DNA of 64,000 nucleotides. It comes from Euglena gracilis. Lineage: Eukaryota > Euglenida > Euglenophyceae > Euglenales. The DNA lies in assembly GCA_039621445.1 (NCBI GenBank), contig CP154956.1, positions 35,313,437-35,377,436 of the forward strand. The letters are read 5' to 3'. Position numbers and translations under genes: made by a program. Positions 44,384-56,432 of the stretch are shown in pieces. Positions within the stretch are counted from its first letter, which is position 1; every line of letters begins with the position of its first letter. Below the pieces are notes generated by a model that worked only from the letters and a program-made list of their open reading frames with translations, had not been told where the DNA came from and made no database searches.

Positions 44384-45968
44384 ATTCCCAACCCTAAAAC
44401 TATTCCTAACCCTAACCCTGACCCAAACCCTAACCCTATTCCAAACCCTAACCCTAACCCTATTCCCAACCGTAACCGTAACCGTAACCCTATTCCTAAC
44501 CCTATTCCTGACCCTAACTCTAACCCTAAACCTAACCTTATTCCTAACCTATTCCTAACCCTATCCTAAGGCTGACCCTATCCCTAACCCTAACCCTATT
44601 CCTAACCCTAACCCTAGTCCTAACCCTAACCCTAACCCTATTCCTAACCCTATTCCTAACCCTAACCCTAACCCTGACCCTATTCGTAATCCTAACCCTA
44701 TTCCCAACCCTAACTGTATTCCTAACCCTAGCCCTAACCCTAACCCTAACCCTAACCCTATTCATAACCCTAACCCTAACCCTAACCCTAACCCTAATCC
44801 TAACCCTATTCCTAATCCTAACCCTAACCCTAACCCTAACCCTATTCCTAACCCTAACCCTATTCCTAACCCTAACCCTAACCCTAACACTAACCCTATA
44901 CCAAACCCTAACCCTAACCCTAACCCTATTCCTAACCCTAACCCTAACCCTAACCCTAACCTTAACCCTAACCCTAACCCTAACTCCATTCCTAACCCTA
45001 ACCCTAATCCTAACCCTATTCCTAATCCTAACCCTAACCCTAACCCTATTCCTAATCCTAACCCTAACCCTATTCCTAACCCTAACCCTATTCCTAACCC
45101 TAACCCTAACCCTACTCCTAACCGTAACCCTAACCCTAATCCTAACCCTAACCCTAACCCTAGTCCTAACCCTAGTCCTAACCCTAACCCAAACCCTAAC
45201 CCTATCCCTAACCCTAACCCTATTCCTAACCCTAAACCTGACCCTATCCCTAACCCTAACCCTAACCCTAACCCCATTCTTAACCCTAACCCTAATACAA
45301 ACCCTAACCTTATTCTTAACCCTAACCCCAACCGAATTCCTAACCCTAACACTAACCCTATTCCTAACCCTAACCCCAGCCCTAACCCTACCCATAACCC
45401 AAACCTTATTCCTAACCCTAACCCTATTCCTAATCCTAACCTTAACCCCATTCCTAACCCTAACCCTAACCCTGACCCTGACCCTAACCCTAACCCCAAC
45501 CCTAACCCTATTCCTAACCCTAACCCTAACCCTATTCCTAACCCTAACCTAACCCTGACCCTCACCCAAACCCTAACCCTGACCCTAACCCTAACCTAGA
45601 CCCTAGTCCTAACCCTAACCCTAACCCTATTCCTAACCCTAACTCTATTCCTAACCCTAACCCTAACCCTATCCCTAACCCTAACCCTATTCCTAACCCT
45701 AACCCTATTCTTAACCCTACCCCTCATCCTAACCCTAACCTTATTTCTAACGCTAACCCCAACCGTATTCCTAACCTTAACACTGACCATATTCCTAACC
45801 CTAACCCTATTCCTAACCCTAACCCCAGCCCCATTCCTAACCCTAACCCTAACCCTGACCCTGACCCTAACCTTAACCCTAATCCTAACCCTATTCCTAA
45901 ACCTAACCCAAACCCTAGCCCGAACCCTAACCCTTTTCCTAACCCTAACCCTAACCCTAACCCTATTC
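44384..45968. repeat. Telomere-like (CCCTAA)n array with periodic ATTCCT variants
   Basis: Around 1.6 kb of CCCTAA on the plus strand is broken every 12-40 bp by CCCTATTCCTAA and by single-base variants such as CCCTGA and CCGTAA. Long GLGLG and VRVRV frames on the minus strand are translation of this repeat. The array lies wholly inside the transposon. Confidence 0.95.
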
Positions 45969-46047
45969 CTCATCCCCCAACATGTCCCCCAAGTCGTTTT
46001 GGGGGGCATGTGTTTTATTTGTGGTCCTGTGATACATGCAAGCATGA

Positions 46048-46432
46048 CAGTAGGAGGATGCTCGAGATATCGCTCAAGGTCGCTCAAGGATGCTCATGAG
46101 CATCCTCGAGTGCTGCTCGAGGATGCTCATGAGCATCCTTGAGCGTCATCGGAGGTCGCTCGAGGTCGCTCAAGGATGCTCATGAGCATCCTTGAGTGTC
46201 GCTCGAGGATGCTCATGAGCATCCTTGAGCGACGCTCGAGGATGCTCATGAGCATCCTCGAGCATGCTCAAGGATGCTCATGAGCATCCTTGAGCATGCT
46301 CGAGGATGCTCATGAGCATCCTTGAGCATGCTCAAGGATGCTCGCTAAGCCCCCCCCCCCCTCGAGAGGGGGGGCTTAAAAACGCTCAAGGATGCTCAAG
46401 CTTGAGCGCTCGAGCTTGAGCATCCTCCTACC
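46048..46432. repeat. Right palindrome array of element 1 with C/G hairpin
   Basis: It repeats the GGATGCTCATGAGCATCC palindrome and is bounded by GTAGGAGGATGC and GCATCCTCCTAC. Near the outer end, TAAGC-C12-TCGAGA-G7-CTTA (46346-46380) forms a C/G-stem hairpin matched by a similar one in element 2. Confidence 0.95.
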
Positions 46433-46453
46433 GTAACCCCCCCGTGTTGTACT

Positions 46454-46765
46454 GGCAACCAAAGCTGCACGCTCCACCCTTTTCTTCACCATTTGAGCAT
46501 GACTGCTCTCGACCCATCTCTTTTCATCGCCCGCACCCCTTGAATATCCAACACAATGAGACTTGATTGTGTTCATTGAAGCAACCAGAGACTTTGCACA
46601 CAAATTGCAATAAACCTTGCCTGAGGGGGAGGAAATTGAGACCATGTGGATCGCTCTCAGCAATATCTGTCCAGCCTTCAGAATGGCAATATGCCACCCA
46701 CTCAGCAACACTTCGACGTGATGCATGAGTGCTCATGAGAAGACAAAGAGTCCTGGAAGAAAGAC

Positions 46766-46817
<52 letters not shown>

Positions 46818-48898
46818 GCACGTTTTCAATCAAGTAAAACCATCCCACTCACTTGGGAACATCGGCCATTCCTTTTACCCTTTGGTGGCTTTACAAAAAA
46901 AATTTCGGTGTTGTCGGGATTTGTCGGGATTTGTCAGGATTTGTCGGGATTTGTCGGGATTTGTCGGAACCCCACCTCCAGAAGGCCAAAAAAGTGTTGT
47001 CGGGATTTGTTGGGATTTGTCGGGATTTGACGCTGGAGGTGCTTGGTGAGGTGGGGTGGGGTGGAGAATGGTAATACGTACTTGGAGGCTCCGGGGGGCT
47101 TTTGGAAACCCTGAAGGCACCAAAATCCCTCGGCCACATCGGAGACGGAGGACTTCTCCTCTTCAAGCACAGAGTTGAAGGGGGGTCGCCCCTGTCAAAC
47201 TTGGCGACCCCTGGGCCTCCTCCTGTAGGAGCGTCCTCCGCAACAGCAGGCCCCACTGGGTTAGTGGGCACCGATGGATGGGTGAATGGGTGGTGGCTGG
47301 GGGGGGGGGTTAGTGCTGCATTGGTCCGGGTGAGGTGGAGAGAGGCATTCGCATAGGTACGCACACTACGGCACCCCTGAAGGACCCCAGGGGCACAAGC
47401 AATGCCATCCATACTCCCCTAGTCTAACTAGGCAGTTAGACAGGGGGGTCGGGTCGTTAGACGGGGGGGAGGGGCTCAGGTGGCAAAAATTGGCCTTGGG
47501 CGGCAGTATGTGGCATTCCTTTTTTGGCCCTCTTTCCTCTTTGGCTAATTTGATCACTTTGGCAATTTTTGGGCCTTTTTTGTTTTTTTTGGCCACTTTT
47601 GGACTTTCTTTTTTAAAGCCAATTAAAAGCCAGTTTTGACCGCTTGTCGCAATCTTGCAAAACTGTCAAGCTACACTTGGAAATTTATGCCTATTTTAGC
47701 CATTGGGGGGACCACCATTTTCTCTTGATATTTTTGGAATCCTGGTCATTTCATTGTGACTTTTACCAGCTAGTTTTTCAGCCAGCAGCTCCCAGCCAGG
47801 CTGCCGACCCCCCCGGGTGGGGGGGTCCGCTGAAATAAAGTATGCAGCCCGACACAGCCGGACTGAGCCAAAAAGAAATTATTGGTGCGAAGTACCTAAC
47901 ATTTTTGAAAAATGGACTCAAAAAAATCCAAAATTTATGTCTTGAGGGTTTTATGGGTATCCATTTGTGTGCAAACTTAATTCACACAATTATTCCCACA
48001 CCCATCTGGCTGGAAACTGCTTCACACGTTCCCCTGAGGGACTACCACTCCCAGGGTGTGTCAGCCTTAGGGACTATCACTCTCCCACCAGGGGAGCTCC
48101 AACCTCATCCACGATGCAGCACCCTGGCTTTCCATTCAACGCACAAGGACTTCAAACCTGGGAACAGAAAGCTTGATCACAATGTCGCCTCGGAACTGCC
48201 TAACGTCGGGGGAATGCCAGGAAATGACAAAGGCAGCCAAAGGCAGCCAGAAGCAGCCAGAAGCAACCCCATCTGACTGACAACGGCCAAAGGTGGCCCA
48301 GAAACGGCCAGAACTAACCAAATGCGGGCCAAGAATGGCAAAAGGGAGTCAGAAGTACCCAAAAGTGGCCAAAAGTGGCCGTAAAGTTTCCAGCCAGAAT
48401 CATCAGCAAGCAGTAACCAAAACTTTCCAGATGTGGCCTAAAAGTGGCCAAAATGGCCAAAAACGCCCAAAAATAGCTGATCTTCGTCCTCATCCTCACT
48501 GGTCAATTTTTTTTGGCTCATCTGCAGTTGTCCGTAGCTATCCGTAATTACCCGTATTTGGGGGTTTTGGGCTCATCTATAATCATCTGTAGATATCCAC
48601 AAGTATCCATTTCGATAAGCACCAATCTGGAAATCACTAATTAAAGTGCAATTTTCTAGCTCCGTCAGGGATCTGCGATGCTGGGGGGAGGGATGGGGAA
48701 GGGATAAAAAAAATCGAATTGTTTCACGTGGTCATCACATTCTGGTACCTTCAAAAGCGAAAAAATCCGTTACGATCCAGCCACCCAAAGGATGGCTGGA
48801 CACGAACGAAATTCGCTGGTTCAGGGCGGGAAAGAGGCAGTCGGCTTGGGCTGGCTGGACCCCTCCCCCAGGTGGAATGCTCTCCATCTGAATCCCAC
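46454..48898. other. Intron-like flank with two simple repeats
   Basis: (GA)n at 46765-46812; TTTGTCGGGA array at 46911-47030; imperfect GGCCAAAA-type words at 47520-47620 and 48280-48470. Paired TTTTGGCCACTTTTGG words suggest old repeats. No exon. Confidence 0.45.
46911..47030. repeat. 10-bp tandem repeat TTTGTCGGGA, two blocks
   Basis: Blocks at 46911-46966 and 46997-47030 are separated by AACCCCACCTCCAGAAGGCC; the copy at 43258 is also followed by a CTGGAGGTGGGG sequence, the inverse of this spacer. Confidence 0.85.
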
Positions 48899-48986
48899 CC
48901 TGACGTATGCGTTGCACAACGTGCCACGGCCGGCAGACGTTGACCAGCCCCCTCACGAAGTGCCCCAGGGTGTCCACAGGCCGGCA
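48899..48986 (-). CDS. Exon of an unrecognised gene
   Basis: Acceptor CGGGATTAG and donor GTCAGG|GTGGG bound 88 nt reading CRPVDTLGHFVRGLVNVCRP then WHVVQRIRQ. Codon bias and mixed hydrophobic pattern support coding; the family is unknown. Confidence 0.6.
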
Positions 48987-49113
48987 CTAATCCCGATTAG
49001 CACACGGGGTCTGTGGCTGGGATGGACCCCAAAATGGGCCGTGTCTGGGCTTCTGGCTGTCTCTGGCCCTGCCTGCTTTGTCAGGCAAGGGGCGCAGGCA
49101 GGGCCAAAGGCAC

Positions 49114-49254
49114 CTTGCTGACCGGCACATCGGCGGCGCCCTCCGCCCCGCCGCGGCCTGGCCACGATGATCCAGCCGCGGAACAGGAATGCCTCCCCCA
49201 GCTGCCGCCGCAGCCCCCCGCTCCGCTCCCCGCACCGCCCGGCGGCCCTTCGCC
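49114..49254 (-). CDS. Exon of an unrecognised gene
   Basis: With donor CAGCAAG|GTGCCT the frame reads RRQLGEAFLFRGWIIVARPR followed by an Arg/Gly-rich tail. The 5' limit is approximate. Confidence 0.5.
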
Positions 49255-49799
49255 TCCAGCCCGTGCACCGCACTTGCCCTCGGACCCCGGGGCTTCCACG
49301 GTCTGGGGACTCACCAATCGCCAATTCGTGACACCAACAACTCCCGACCGGAATTGGTTGGGCCACACTTGAAAAAGACAACCCCCCGAAATAGAAAAAC
49401 CGAATTTCAATTTAAGTCAGCGCCGCGCATTTGAAAGGGTTCAAATATTTCAAAAAAGATATTTATTTTTTGGGGTACACAATGAGTCCGAAAACATTTG
49501 CGATTTGTTGGCGAAAGATTCAAAAAATAAAAAAAAAAAAAAAAATTGGTACCTGCTCCCTGACAGGTTGGCCTTTTGAAACTGTGTGATTTTGAATCCT
49601 CGTTCCAACCCAACCCCTTTCAAGGCCGAAGGGAAGGAACTGTCTTCAGGGGTTTGCCATTGCGTCACTCAATTTATTGGACTGCCGCGCCGCTCCATCT
49701 GCCAGCCCCACGCCAACGCGGCCACCTCCCAGCTCGACCTGCCCCCCCCCCCATCGCCTGCCAGCTCTGCCCGGTGCCCGGTGCCCGGCGGCTGCCCAC
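49255..49799. other. Intron-like, no gene seen
   Basis: Includes an A16 run at 49530-49546. Nothing coding is supported. Confidence 0.4.
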
Positions 49800-49897
49800 C
49801 GCGGCCCGGGCAGCTGCTTGCGGGTCCGTGCCCCGGACAGGGGCCGCCCCAGCCACCGCCACTCCGCTGCCTCGTCCAGCCTGAGGGCGGCCCGCCC
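49800..49897 (-). CDS. Exon of an unrecognised gene (weak)
   Basis: Acceptor GGAGGTGCAG and donor CCGCG|GTGGGC would give GRAALRLDEAAEWRWLGRPL then SGARTRKQLPGPR. All three frames are open because of high GC, so the frame choice is uncertain. Confidence 0.4.
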
Positions 49898-49959
49898 CTG
49901 CACCTCCCGCGCCTCAGACCAGGGTCACTGCTCCACCCTACGCCTGTCCCCCTGCACGA

Positions 49960-50830
<871 letters not shown>

Positions 50831-50866
50831 CACTCACACCAGGGAGGGTTACGGTAGTGGGATGGA

Positions 50867-51178
50867 CTGTAGGAGGAGGGTCTCGAACCTCCTCGAACCT
50901 CCTCGAACGACATTCGAGGAGGTTCGAGACCCTCCTCGAGCATCGTTCGAGGACGTTCGAGGAGGTTCGAGACCCTCCTCGAACGTCGTTCGAGGACGTT
51001 CGAGGAGGTTCGAGACCCTCCTCGAACATCGTTCGAGGAGGTTCGAGACCCTCCTCGAACATCGTTCGAGAACGTTCGAGGAGGTTCGAGACCCTCCTCG
51101 AACGTCGTTCTAGGACGTTTGCGGAGGGTCGAGGGCCCTCATCGAACGTCGTTTGATGTCGTTCGAGGACGTTGGGAA
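50867..51178. repeat. Left palindrome array of element 2
   Basis: About five units of an imperfect palindrome, CGTTCGAGGAGGTTCGAGAC and its inverse CCTCCTCGAACGTCG. The outer edge begins GTAGGAGGAGGG, as in element 1. Confidence 0.92.
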
Positions 51179-51383
51179 TATTTTTGAATGAAAATACTTT
51201 TGAATGAGTGCAGTCCTGCGTAAATAAAAAATATTTTTCTAACCCTAAACCTGACCCTAACCGTATTCCTTCTAATAACCTCACAAATTCTCCCAGTATG
51301 GGAATATTTTTGAAAAAAAAGTTGAAGAATCAGTGCATTCCTGCGTAAGGAAAAAAATGTTTCTTTTACAATGCGTGGAAAAT

Positions 51384-51545
51384 TTCCCCCTACAGGGTAC
51401 CAGCTACCCCAAAGGGTCGCCCAATTAGGGTTAATACACATGGGGGGACCCTCACTCGGCGCCTTGGGCGCCTCGCTCGGGTCCCCCCATGTTTTTAACC
51501 CTAGTTGGGCGACTCTTTGGGTTCGCTGTGTACCCTGTAGAGGGA
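51384..51545. repeat. Long hairpin module, copy 1
   Basis: The arm CTACAGGGTACC...CCCAAAGGGTCGCCCAATTA pairs with TAGTTGGGCGACTCTTTGGG...GTACCCTGTAG; inner arms CATGGGGGGACCC and GGGTCCCCCCATG close on GGCGCC. The stem totals about 65 bp, with few mismatches. Confidence 0.9.
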
Positions 51546-52075
51546 AATATAGCAACGATGAGCGGGATGGTTGCAACCATTGGGGATGCAATCTTGACCC
51601 TAACCCTATTCCTTCGAATAACCTCAGAAATTCTCTTGGTATGGGAATATTTTTGAATAGAAATACTTTTGAATGAGTGCATTCCTGCGTAAGGAAAAAT
51701 ATGTTCCTTTTAAATTCTGCCACTGAAAGCAAAAACAGATGAAACAAAATCCTCTCTCTCTTCCCCTGTCTTTGCTTTCCTCCGGATCGTGCCACTGAAA
51801 GACAAAAAAGAACAAGCAGAATTAAGAACAACGAACCATGGACTTGCAACTTACAAAACAGCTCAACAATATGTTCCTTTTAAATTCTGCCACTGACGAA
51901 GAGCGGGATGGTTGGCAACCATTCGCGATGAAATCTTAACCCTAACCCTATTCCTTCTAATAACCTCAGAAATTCTCTCGGGATGGAAATATTTTTGGAA
52001 AAAAAGTTGAAGAACCAGTGCGTTCTGCAAAAGAAAAAAAAGTTTCTTTTACAATGCGTGGAAAATTTCCCCCTA

Positions 52076-52372
52076 CAGGGTACCAGCTTCCTTCTAATAA
52101 CCTCACAAATTCTCCCAGTATGGGAATATTATTGAAAAAAAAGTTGAAGAATCAGTGCATTCCTGCGTAAGAAAAAAAATGTTTCTTTTACAATGCGTGG
52201 AAAATTTCCCCCTACAGGGTACCAGCTACCCCAAAGAGTCGCCCAACTCGGGTTAATACACATGGGGGGACCCTCGCTCGGCGCCTTCGGCGCCTCGCTC
52301 GGGTCCCCCCATGTTTTTAACCCTAGTTGGGCGACTCTTTGGGTTCGCTGTGTACCCTGTAGAGGGAAATAT
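52076..52372. repeat. Long hairpin module, copy 2 (preceded by a truncated copy)
   Basis: The same module as 51384-51545 spans 52212-52372, within a tandem duplication of about 830 bp that repeats the flanking words AATGCGTGGAAAATTTCCCC and GAAATATAGCAACGATGAGC. The tip reads GGCGCCTTCGGCGCC. A truncated start (CTACAGGGTACCAGCT) at 52072 precedes it. Confidence 0.9.
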
Positions 52373-52663
52373 AGCAACGATGAGCGGGATGGTTGCAACC
52401 ATTGGGGATGAAATCTTGACCCTAACCCTATTCCTTCTAATAACCTCAGAAATTCTCTTGGTATGGGATTATTTTTGAACAGAAATACTTTTGAATGAGT
52501 GCATTCCTTCGTAAGGAAAATTTTCTCGAGTAGTGGACGACGGGAGGGGGATTTGAAAAGTTCAAATTACCAACCCAATCACATATCGAGAGGGAATAGG
52601 TCTCGCCTGCTTGAGTGGTGGTTTCTGAAAAAAAATCGTTGAAAGCTGTATGCATGTACGCAG

Positions 52664-52904
52664 GAGGAGGGTCTCGAACCTCCTCGAATGTCGTTTGAGG
52701 ACGTTCGAGGAGGTTCGAGACCCTCCTCGAACGTCGTTCGAGGACGTTCGAGGAGGTTCGAGACTTTCCTCGAATGTCGTTCGAGGACGTTCGAGGAGGG
52801 ACCTCGAACGTTTTTAAGCCCCCCCCCTTTGAAGGGGGGGGGGGCTTAAAAACGTTCGAGGGGGTTCGAGCTCGAACGTGCGAGCTCAAACCTCCTCCTA
52901 CTGT
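52664..52904. repeat. Right palindrome array of element 2 with C/G hairpin
   Basis: It repeats the left-array palindromes, then has TTTTTAAGC-C9-TTTGAA-G11-CTTAAAAA (52810-52853), the counterpart of the hairpin in element 1, and ends CCTCCTCCTAC. Confidence 0.93.
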
Positions 52905-53027
52905 AACCCCTCCACTCACACCACACATACGCACACACGCACACACGCACACACGCACAAACGCACAAACGCACAAACGCACAAACGCACAAACGCACAC
53001 CGCACAACACACAACACACAACACACA

Positions 53028-53029
<2 letters not shown>

Positions 53030-53060
<31 letters not shown>

Positions 53061-53092
53061 CACACGCCACACACACACGCCACACACACACG

Positions 53093-53162
<70 letters not shown>
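53030..53162. repeat. (CA)n microsatellite at an exon 3' edge
   Basis: CA repeats with CGCCACA interruptions lie 30 bp beyond the donor of the neighbouring minus-strand exon. Confidence 0.93.
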
Positions 53163-53166
<4 letters not shown>

Positions 53167-53192
53167 GCACGCCAGAAAGGAAAACACAGCAC

Positions 53193-53340
53193 CCGCAGCA
53201 GCCCAATCACAAGCCAGGGTGGCGGCCCTTCGGGCAGTGTCTGCGGCGTACACAGCGAGGGCCACCAGCAGCGTCTGCCGCCGCCGCAGCTCCTCCGCCC
53301 GCACCGCCAGCAGCTCGCCCTCGGGGCCGCGAGGGGCTCC
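53193..53340 (-). CDS. Exon of the gene starting at 55440
   Basis: With donor CTGCGG|GTGCTG the frame reads GAPRGPEGELLAVRAEELRR then RQTLLVALAVYAADTARRAA and TLACDWAA. Predicted long helix, Ala/Arg/Leu-rich, possibly coiled. The acceptor is not certain. Unrecognised family. Confidence 0.55.
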
Positions 53341-54329
53341 ATTTGCAGCTTGGGGTCGGCTAACTTCAGGCTTCCTTTCAACTGCCTGGGGGGGAGGGGG
53401 GTCCCCCACGTCGTTAAACCACGGGACCCCCAATTGACCTTGGAAGACCCCCCTGGACCATCGCCAGACTCTCGGACAGTCGACAGGGAACGTGATTCTC
53501 CACACCACACAGGGCGGGGGCATTTCAAATTAGGGCACAGACCACCCAGCAGCCCACCGCGGGGTGCACCGGCATTGCTCCGTGAGCAGCGTACGGGCCA
53601 GTGCGCGGCCTTAGCTGCAGATCATTCACTGCTCACTCACTGACTCACTGACGCCGTGGTTGGCTTGGCATGCCCGCCTCTGCAGCATCCTCCAGATGCT
53701 GCAGCACAGAAAACCAACAAAGGCATCTCTGAAAATACTGACACCATGGGCCAGGATCCTTGCCAAGGAGGGTCGCGCCGACCCCTGTAGTGGTGCGACC
53801 TCTCTGGTGAGTGACATGGATGCCAAGTGGGGAAAAAAACTTAACTAAAAAAAACTAAAAATAAAAATTAAATTTAAATCAAATTGAATTAAACTTGAAT
53901 TTAATCAATTAAACATTTTAAATGCTGTCCCAGAGGCATCAACCAGGACACCAAGCTTCTTTTACCAACCCTGGAGGGGGATGGGGATGTCTTGTGCCAA
54001 GGGGTGCCTGCCCATCGCAGGCCCCCCCACCAGAGGGGGTCGGTTTTGAACCCCGGTGCCTGCCGACCCAACCAAATTTCCTTTGAAAATAGCCATTTTC
54101 GGGCCACGGCACCTTCGGCGCCGGGGGGGGGGGGTGCTATAGCACTGCCCACCCCAAAACCCGACCCCCGGGGGGGTCGAAAATGCCCTACACCCCTGCC
54201 TGCCCCAGGTGAACACCTTCTTAAAAGAAGCCTGCCTGGCACTTGCCCCCTGAAAGCAGTTCTACAGCCTGGAACCAGCCCAGCCCAAAGAGGGGCCTCA
54301 TCGGGTGGGGGGGGGGTGGCAGCAGCGAC
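53341..54329. other. Intron with a possible MITE relic
   Basis: CAAGCTTCTTTTACC at 53953 and CTTAAAAGAAGCCTG at 54220 resemble the ends of the hAT-type MITEs, with C/G runs and a GGCACCTTCGGCGCC-like hairpin between, but the flanks (CCAGGACA, CCTGGCAC) are not an exact duplication. Confidence 0.4.
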
Positions 54330-54421
54330 GGCCGGGGCAGGGCCTCCCGGAGCCGTAGGACGGCGTCGGTGCCGAAGTGCAGCACCTCCGCGAGCAGCGC
54401 TCTGGGGGCAGCGGCGGACCC
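54330..54421 (-). CDS. Exon of the gene starting at 55440 (candidate)
   Basis: Acceptor ACCCGCCAG precedes GSAAAPRALLAEVLHFGTDA then VLRLREALPRP. Phase with the preceding exon is not resolved, so an exon or boundary may be wrong. Confidence 0.5.
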
Positions 54422-54574
54422 CTGGCGGGTGCCGGCACAGAGGGGCACCGTAGGCGCATGCGTGAATGAGCAAGTGTGTGAGTGTTTGTGGGTTTGTGTC
54501 TGTGTTGACGTGTGTGCAGGTGGTCCGCGAGTAAATTGCTGTGTGTGAGTGCGAGTGTGTGCGTGCTTGTGTGA

Positions 54575-54765
54575 GAGGAGTCTGTAAAACGCGTGGATCA
54601 GCAATGGTATTAAGACGATGTCCCAAGCTGCACCGTTGCCCTCAAAGCGCGGTCTCATCACACCACTTTGAAATGAATGATGCAGGTTCTTGTGCATTTC
54701 AGGGCACACAAACAAAAATTTGTTCCTGCACACCTGCGCATGCAAACACCCCCCCCCCTCTCCCA
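54575..54765. repeat. Dispersed repeat, inverted copy of 30455-30625
   Basis: Starts GAGTCTGTAAAA and contains GTGGATCAGCAATGGTATTA, CAGGTTCTTGTGCATTTCAG and CACACAAACAAAAATTTGTT, all matched in the opposite orientation at 30 kb. Confidence 0.7.
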
Positions 54766-54784
54766 CAATGCACTTCCCCCAAAC

Positions 54785-54881
54785 CCTGCAGCTTCCAAGT
54801 CAGCCGCTGGGGGCGCTGTCGCCGCTCCTCCAGCAGCACCAACGGCAGTGCCGCCTCGCCTCGGCCGCTTCCCTCCGCTCG
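54785..54881 (-). CDS. Second exon of the gene starting at 55440
   Basis: Acceptor GCCCTCCAG and donor CTGCAGG|GTTTGG bound 97 nt reading RAEGSGRGEAALPLVLLEER then RQRPQRLTWKLQ. It begins in phase 0, matching the phase-0 end of the exon 55267-55440. Confidence 0.6.
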
Positions 54882-55164
54882 CTGGAGGGCAGGACCCGTC
54901 ACACCACCACACCCCTCTCTCACCCAATGCCAAGCCATGGTTTCTTGGCCCCAAGCGACCGGAGCTGGGGCCGTTTCCAAAGACACGAAGAGGAGGTTAC
55001 TGCTGAAAAAGAGCCTCACAACCTAACAGGGGGCAACTGCCCCCCCTCCAAAGCTGTTACCTGGCGGGTGGGCCAGTGCGGGGGTACTGCACAATTTCCA
55101 CGCATGGCAGTTTCCCGGGGGGTGCTGGACGGTTGCGTTGGCGGCTGGACGGGGGGGGGGCGGC

Positions 55165-55262
55165 GCAACAAACACCACACAACAAACTGGGCCAGAAGCG
55201 AATTTAGCGCCGGCCATAAACCATCAAGAAGCCTGAGGGCACCTGAGGGGGGGGGGCGTTGG
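55165..55262. repeat. Dispersed repeat next to a splice donor
   Basis: This copy of the 40285-40375 repeat begins within a few bases of the donor at 55266. Both copies are followed, on the minus strand's upstream side, by a GTGCCC-C-tract sequence. Confidence 0.75.
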
Positions 55263-55266
55263 GCAC

Positions 55267-55440
55267 CTCCCACTGCGCCGGGGAGGGCCCTGGGGGCAGG
55301 GCCCGCCGGTGCTGCAGCTCCGCCCACTCCACCGCCAGCAGGTTGGCTGCCCGCCCCTGGCGCGCCTCCAGCGCGCCGCGCTCGGCGGCCTCCTGCACGC
55401 CGAGGCCCAGCAGCGGCAGCCGCTCCGCCGGGCTGCTCAT
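55267..55440 (-). CDS. First exon (ATG) of an unrecognised gene
   Basis: ATG at 55440-55438 opens a 174-nt exon, exactly 58 codons, ending at donor GGGAG|GTGCCC. It reads MSSPAERLPLLGLGVQEAAE then RGALEARQGRAANLLAVEWA and ELQHRRALPPGPSPAQWE. No acceptor lies directly before the ATG, which suits a first exon, and the 5' side is a G/C-run promoter-like region. The gene runs leftwards through 54785-54881 and probably beyond. Family not recognised; the start is inferred. Confidence 0.6.
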
Positions 55441-56325
55441 CGCGGCGGGGGGGGGGGGAGGGCGGGGCACGGCCAGGCCAAGGCAGGCGCCTCCCCCGGC
55501 CGCCGGCGCCGGGGAAGGGCGGGGTTGGGGGTGCGGGCCAAGCACCTCTGATCAGCCATGCCCTTGGGCCCAGCATTGCCCAGCATCGTCTTTGAAGTCC
55601 TTGGTGGTGTAACCCCCCCATTTAGAACAACAAGGTTTTGTGTCGTGCTGAGCTCTTTACGTGTGTGATGGTGCCGCGCTGCAGCAAATGTTTGAGGCGG
55701 TTGGTGGCCTGGTGGGCCGGCGGCCCAGCGGCTCAGCCCGGGCCGGCCCATGGGTTTCGGGCCAAAAATGGGGAGGGGGGGGGGGGGGGGGGGGGGGGGG
55801 AGAAGAACGCCCATTTTCGGCCCGAAAACAGTTTTCCCAGGTCTGGAGGCCCAAAAACATCGTTTTGGGGCATTTTTTTTCTCGAGCTGATTGCCGATAC
55901 GAACTTGCCAGGGCAATCACGGGAGGGGGGCAGCGCATTGGGAGGCAATCCCTGGACGGCGCCGATTTGAAGCGCAGCCCCCCCCCCTCCTTCACCCTCC
56001 AATGGGGAAGGCCTCCCTGGCCGGAACCAAGCACCTCGGATGATGCTGGGCTATGCTGAGGGGTCGACCTAAAAGGCTGAATGGGACACGGACGTGGAGA
56101 AGCACACAAGTTGGGAGGGAAATATCTAACACTGTGCGACATCAACACGTATCTGTACGACAGAATAACACCAGTGATTGCCTTGTCCTGGGCACTCACC
56201 GGCCAATCTCGGGAACTTCGTCGGCCATGCCCGCGGCTGGCCTGCGGGACGTAGCGAGCATTGATATAGATAGAGGGGACGTTGGGGAAAGCCCCGGGGG
56301 GGGGGGGGGCAGTAGTACAAGGCTG

Positions 56326-56365
<40 letters not shown>

Positions 56366-56386
56366 ACGCACGCACACACACACACA

Positions 56387-56432
<46 letters not shown>

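Larger units (their letters stand above)
43822..46443. mobile_element. Composite Mutator-like element 1, TSD GTGTTGTACT
   Basis: The 2622-bp element begins GGGAGGGTTATGCTAGGAGG and ends CCTCCTACCGTAACCCCCCC, an imperfect terminal inversion. It is flanked by the exact 10-bp direct repeat GTGTTGTACT at 43812-43821 and 46444-46453. Inside each end is an array of short palindromes; between them is 1.6 kb of CCCTAA-type repeats. A 10-bp duplication is typical of Mutator-like (MULE) transposition. There is no transposase, so it is non-autonomous. Confidence 0.92.
50842..52913. mobile_element. Composite Mutator-like element 2, TSD ACTCACACCA
   Basis: The 2072-bp element starts GGGAGGGTTACGGTAG and ends CTCCTACTGTAACCCCTCC, related to element 1 termini. 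The perfect 10-bp duplication ACTCACACCA is at 50832-50841 and 52914-52923. Its palindrome arrays use GAGGTTCGAGACCCTCCTC and GACGTTCGAGG instead of the element-1 palindrome. The core contains AACCCTAACCCTATTCC words and two copies of a long hairpin module. No transposase. Confidence 0.93.

Noticed and set aside
44384-45968. Interstitial telomere from chromosome fusion, or a chromosome end
   Set aside because: Ordinary sequence continues on both sides and the array is enclosed by a transposon with an exact 10-bp duplication.
44544-46087. 283-, 267- and 163-codon frames of VRVRV and GLGLG type
   Set aside because: They are read through CCCTAA repeats; not proteins.
53953-54234. Third hAT-type MITE
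   Set aside because: End words and core are similar but the flanking 8-mers do not match and the inverted repeat is poor; kept only as a possible relic.
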